DNA of 64,000 bases from Hoeflea_A sp965228435. Its GTDB lineage: Bacteria > Pseudomonadota > Alphaproteobacteria > Rhizobiales > Rhizobiaceae. The stretch is taken from positions 3,100,001 through 3,164,000 of the forward strand of contig OZ245818.1 in assembly GCA_965228435.1 (NCBI GenBank), read 5' to 3'. The position numbers were made by a program, and so were the translations under genes. Under the pieces are notes generated by a model. The model was not told the origin of the DNA. It saw only the letters and a program-made list of their open reading frames with translations, and made no database searches. Shown here in pieces: positions 61,175 through 64,000 of this stretch. Every line of letters starts with the position of its first letter. The stretch's first letter is position 1.

Positions 61175-62131
61175 TCAAGCCTTCTGGTAGACCGCGCCAT
61201 CGTCACCCGATGAGCCGATCACAGTCCAGACCACCGCCGAGCTCGCTCCGGGATTGCGCAGATAATGCGCCTGGCCCGCGGGCGTCTTGACCAGATCGCG
61301 CGGTCCGAGCTCGACAACGGCCTCGTCGCCGTGATCATCGACCCAGACGACCTCCACAGCCCCTTCGAGGCAAAGATATGCGTCCTCGACATTGCGGGTG
61401 AACGGCGCGAGCCTGGCGCCCATGGGCAGCCCCCACATTTCCTTGCGGCAGGTATCGTGTTTGACCGCACCCGGCGCATCGCCCACGTAGACCTTGCGTG
61501 TGAACCCGGCCTCGTCCCAGATGGTTGGAAGTTCGGCATGGCGAACGACGTATTCGGACATCAGTTTCTGAATCGGGTGATCGCTTTTGCGGTCGAACTT
61601 CAGTGTCTTGCCCGGTTCGGCGCCGAAGCTGCGCGCCAGCTCGCTGGGATGTTCCTTCGGGTGATAGTGATAGACCGGCGGCAAGGGCTTTCCGACATCG
61701 ACCGAAATCGACATCATCACCGGTTCCACACCGTCCACGCGGAATCCGTGACCGATTTCGCGTGCATTCAGGATCATGTCCTTGGGACCAAGGTTGACCT
61801 CGACGACTTCCCCGTCCTTTTCCCACCCAACGATCAGTGCCCCGTCAATGATGAGAAAGCTCTCCTCGATCTCATGACTGTGGCACGCGGCGTAGCGGCC
61901 GGGTTCCTTGTAGATCAGGCTGACCGTGAAGTTGTCGGCTTTTAGCGTCGAGGTGTCGCCCACCTTTGGTGAGCCACCAGCCCCGATGTACCGCATCTGG
62001 GCCCGCGCGAGTTCGTCAAAGCCGCTGTTGGACGGAAAGGCGTTCCAGTCGAATGTCTTGTCGGTGAAGCGTCCGGTGTTGGCGCTCAGCCGGTCAGCCA
62101 GGGTCAGCCCTTCTGTGGTTTGGATATTCAT
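61175..62131 (-). CDS. Bicupin protein (possible ring-cleavage dioxygenase)
   Basis: 318 residues with AAAGGAG ahead of ATG 62131. The N-terminal cupin shows ACHSHEIEESFLIIDGALIVGWEKDGEVVEVNLGPKDMI (His-x-His and Glu ligands) and a later HGFRVDG His. The C-terminal cupin reads RNVEDAYLCLEGAVEVVWVDDHGDEAVVELGPRDLVKTPAGQAHYLRNPG, with only part of the metal set. The two-cupin layout fits gentisate 1,2-dioxygenase-type enzymes and other bicupins; the sequence is not close to standard gentisate dioxygenases. It is transcribed opposite to the monooxygenase and divergent from an IclR gene. Confidence 0.72.
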   Translation of the reverse strand: MNIQTTEGLTLADRLSANTGRFTDKTFDWNAFPSNSGFDELARAQMRYIGAGGSPKVGDTSTLKADNFTVSLIYKEPGRYAACHSHEIEESFLIIDGALIVGWEKDGEVVEVNLGPKDMILNAREIGHGFRVDGVEPVMMSISVDVGKPLPPVYHYHPKEHPSELARSFGAEPGKTLKFDRKSDHPIQKLMSEYVVRHAELPTIWDEAGFTRKVYVGDAPGAVKHDTCRKEMWGLPMGARLAPFTRNVEDAYLCLEGAVEVVWVDDHGDEAVVELGPRDLVKTPAGQAHYLRNPGASSAVVWTVIGSSGDDGAVYQKA

Positions 62132-62220
62132 GCCGTGCTCCTTTTGGATCCGTTGAACTGATCTTGCAAAACTTGCGTTTTCCGGGGAAGATTCCGTTTT
62201 GTATATGAAACACGGCTGAT

Positions 62221-62952
62221 ATGAGCGACAAAGACCCCTATCTCGTGCCTGGCCTCATCCGTGGGCTGGCGGCACTCAAAAGCTTCACACCGCGGAGCCC
62301 CGAACAAGGTCTGGCTGACATTGCACGCTCATTGGGTGTCACGCGCTCGGCTGCGTTTCGGACCGTGCACACGCTCGTGTCAGAAGGGTACCTTCTGGAG
62401 GTGCCCGGCAAGGCGCGCTACCGGCTGGGTCCACAGGTCCTGAGCCTGAGCTACGGCTTCCTGGCCAGTCGCGAGCTTTTGGAAGTTGCCCAGAAACCTC
62501 TGGAAGCCTTGCGCGATGAACTCGACTGGTCAACGCATCTGGGCGTGCTGGATAGCCGACACGTTCTCTACCTCATTCGCTATCCCGCAACCGATGGCCT
62601 TTCTTCGCTCGTTCATGTCGGTAGCCGGCTACCTGCTTCTCAAACGGCAATGGGTCGCCTGCTTCTTTCCCACAAGTCGGACCGCGATATCCGACGACTG
62701 ATGGCCGACAGGCCGGCCCGTGAATTGGCAGCGGTGCTTGAGAATATCGAAACCGACCGACAGGCACAGACCGTGGTGCACGAAGGCCGGTTCGAAAGCG
62801 GTTTGTGCAGCGTTGCCGCACCGGTCCGCGACATGTCCGGAGCGGTGGTCGCTGCCATCAGCGCGACGAAATCAGCTCAAGGTTTCCAAAAGGCCGTCGA
62901 GCGCCAGACGCTATCGACGGCGCACGCGATCAGCAAGGGATTGGGGGCCTGA
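62221..62952 (+). CDS. IclR-family transcriptional regulator (second)
   Basis: 243 residues. The winged helix is LIRGLAALKSFTPRSPEQGLADIARSLGVTRSAAFRTVHTLVSEGYLLEV; the effector domain includes LVHVGSRLPASQTAMGRLLLS and HEGRFESGLCSVAAPVRDMSGAVVAAISATKS. It faces the bicupin gene, with CCGTTTTGTATATGAAACACGG (62188-62209) between them as an imperfect dyad. Likely controls the bicupin; the island has one IclR at each end. Confidence 0.88.
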   Translation: MSDKDPYLVPGLIRGLAALKSFTPRSPEQGLADIARSLGVTRSAAFRTVHTLVSEGYLLEVPGKARYRLGPQVLSLSYGFLASRELLEVAQKPLEALRDELDWSTHLGVLDSRHVLYLIRYPATDGLSSLVHVGSRLPASQTAMGRLLLSHKSDRDIRRLMADRPARELAAVLENIETDRQAQTVVHEGRFESGLCSVAAPVRDMSGAVVAAISATKSAQGFQKAVERQTLSTAHAISKGLGA

Positions 62953-63063
62953 CAGTCTCGGTGCCGTCGACTACCAGCGCCATTGTCCGTGCCTGCCAGG
63001 CCCGTTCGCATGCAAGCGCGTTCGCGGTTTTTCAACCGGATCAAGCACTGTCGTTTATGCGGG

Positions 63064-63747
63064 TCAGGGGATGATCTTGTAGCCGCCGCTTTCCGTCACC
63101 AGGATTTCGGCATTCGACGGGTCGCGTTCGATTTTCTGGCGCAGACGGTAGACGTGGGTTTCCAGCGTGTGGGTGGTGACGCCGGAATTGTAGCCCCAGA
63201 CCTCCTCGAGCAGCACGTCGCGGGTAACCACTTTCTCATCGGCCCGGTAAAGGTAGCGGATAATCGCCGATTCCTTTTCAGTCAGCCGGATCTTGCCGCC
63301 CTTGTCGTCGAGCAGCAGCTTCTGGCTGGGCTTGAACGTGTAGGGACCGACGGTGAACGTGGCGTCTTCGCTCTGTTCGTGCTGGCGTAACTGGGCGCGC
63401 ACCCGTGCCAGAAGCACGGCAAATCGGAACGGCTTGGTGACATAATCATTCGCGCCGGCCTCAAGGCCGAGAATGGTGTCGGAGTCCGTGTCGTGTCCCG
63501 TCAACATGATGATGGGTGCCTTGAAGCCGCCCTTGCGCAGCAGCTTGACCGCCTCGCGACCATCCATGTCGGGCAGGCCGACATCCATGATCAACAGATC
63601 GATATGGTTGTTGCGGGCCGCCTGAACGCCCTTGGTCGCTGACGATTCCTGAAGAATCGAGAATTCCTCATAAAGCGACAGCTGCTCGACCAGCGTTTCC
63701 CGGAGATCGTCGTCGTCGTCGACGATGAGGATGGTTCTGGCGGTCAT
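63064..63747 (-). CDS. OmpR-family response regulator (CenR/OtpR-like)
   Basis: 227 residues. Receiver domain with acidic pocket VDDDDDL, phosphoacceptor Asp55 in MDVGLPDMDG and Lys105 in TKPFR. The DNA-binding winged helix runs from about 135 (FKPSQKLLLDDKGGKIRLTEKESAIIRYLY ... THTLETHVYRLRQKIE). It is the CenR/OtpR type that controls cell envelope and osmotic responses in Caulobacter, Sinorhizobium and Brucella, judged by sequence pattern and by its expected neighbour. No kinase gene is adjacent, as usual for CenR. The 3' end adjoins the accessory island. Confidence 0.82.
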   Translation of the reverse strand: MTARTILIVDDDDDLRETLVEQLSLYEEFSILQESSATKGVQAARNNHIDLLIMDVGLPDMDGREAVKLLRKGGFKAPIIMLTGHDTDSDTILGLEAGANDYVTKPFRFAVLLARVRAQLRQHEQSEDATFTVGPYTFKPSQKLLLDDKGGKIRLTEKESAIIRYLYRADEKVVTRDVLLEEVWGYNSGVTTHTLETHVYRLRQKIERDPSNAEILVTESGGYKIIP

Positions 63748-63867
63748 GCAATCCCTCCAAATGCGATAATGCTATTCCGTTACCGACCCTAGATAGGCGT
63801 GCCGGCTCGAATGTAAAAGGATAGCACAGCCTCTGCACACTTAGCTGTGATCCCGGAGTTAACAAAC

Positions 63868-64000
63868 GTGAACGCCAAGATATATGCGGAATGCGTCAAA
63901 ATCCAAGCATTGCGCGAATTGATCCTGCGGCGCGATCCGCGGCGTCCTCAGCGGGCTTTGCTGCAGGCTGGCGGTTGGACGATCCCGGCCGCGATCGGAC
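63868..64000 (+). CDS. Probable L,D-transpeptidase family protein, 5' end
   Basis: An open frame runs from GTG 63868 (CCCGGAG eight bases ahead) to the window edge; 44 residues are visible. RRPQRALLQAGGWTIPAAIG resembles the start of the YkuD-type L,D-transpeptidases that commonly sit divergent from this response regulator in Hyphomicrobiales. The catalytic Cys region is outside the window, so the call leans on position. Confidence 0.5.
   Translation, partial: MNAKIYAECVKIQALRELILRRDPRRPQRALLQAGGWTIPAAIG

Noticed and set aside
61175..62131. Firm naming of the bicupin as gentisate 1,2-dioxygenase
   Set aside because: Two cupins and context fit, but the metal-binding motifs differ from those I know for that enzyme, so only a bicupin call is justified.

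Overview
The window is GC-rich DNA from an alphaproteobacterium, most likely a marine member of the Hyphomicrobiales. The main evidence is the housekeeping order between about 30 and 39 kb: ubiquinone-type hydroxylase, tesB, glnK, amtB, amtB, ftsK, lolA, xthA. A cyclic-nucleotide-binding protein and a CenR/OtpR-type response regulator lie further on, near the right end. TRAP transporters, a BCCT transporter and a large secreted nuclease point to life in seawater or on marine organisms. No rRNA, tRNA, CRISPR array or complete insertion sequence was seen.

Layout. 0-1.1 kb: heptose pathway genes (gmhA 3' end and a GmhB-like phosphatase) separated by a large inverted-repeat element. 1.2-7.65 kb: an RraA-like protein, then a compact five-gene set (YbdK-type ligase, Fes-like esterase, ATP-grasp, esterase, ATP-grasp) that looks like an uncharacterised amide-bond-forming pathway. 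7.7-9.8 kb: accessory methyltransferase, a frameshifted OsmC-like gene and an HxlR regulator. 9.9-13.6 kb: a TetR-controlled HlyD/ABC-2 efflux operon with a perfect 26-bp operator. 14.3-20.9 kb: an accessory block (LysR/DoxX, BCCT transporter, universal stress protein, glutaminase, hydrolase) bounded by two copies of the 3' end of one small gene. 20.9-29.1 kb: a pyrimidine-related operon (pyrE, M20 carbamoylase-like hydrolase, class 1B dihydroorotate dehydrogenase with its PyrK-like subunit, TRAP transporter) and a divergent XRE regulator. 29.1-29.8 kb: a ParDE module. 29.9-39.9 kb: conserved core, with NtrC and sigma-54 sites ahead of glnK and a sigma-54 site ahead of the second amt gene.

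40-52.8 kb: a small unknown protein, LysR with nucleoside hydrolase and adenosine deaminase, a methyltransferase, a 1340-residue exonuclease-type secreted protein, two small membrane proteins, a PLP ammonia-lyase with an MFS transporter, a second long inverted-repeat element and a VOC protein. 52.8-53.3 kb: the cyclic-nucleotide-binding protein. 53.4-63.0 kb: a catabolic island (IclR, broken monooxygenase, TRAP transporter, GST, sulfatase, FAD monooxygenase, bicupin, IclR). It is inserted between the cyclic-nucleotide-binding gene and the response regulator; a diverged C-terminal stub of a response regulator lies at its far edge. The window ends in the start of a probable L,D-transpeptidase gene.

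The strongest leads are the YbdK/ATP-grasp/esterase operon, the TRAP-sulfatase-monooxygenase-bicupin island, the orotate-type operon, and the repeated architecture in which an accessory block is flanked by an intact gene and a decayed copy of that gene's 3' end.
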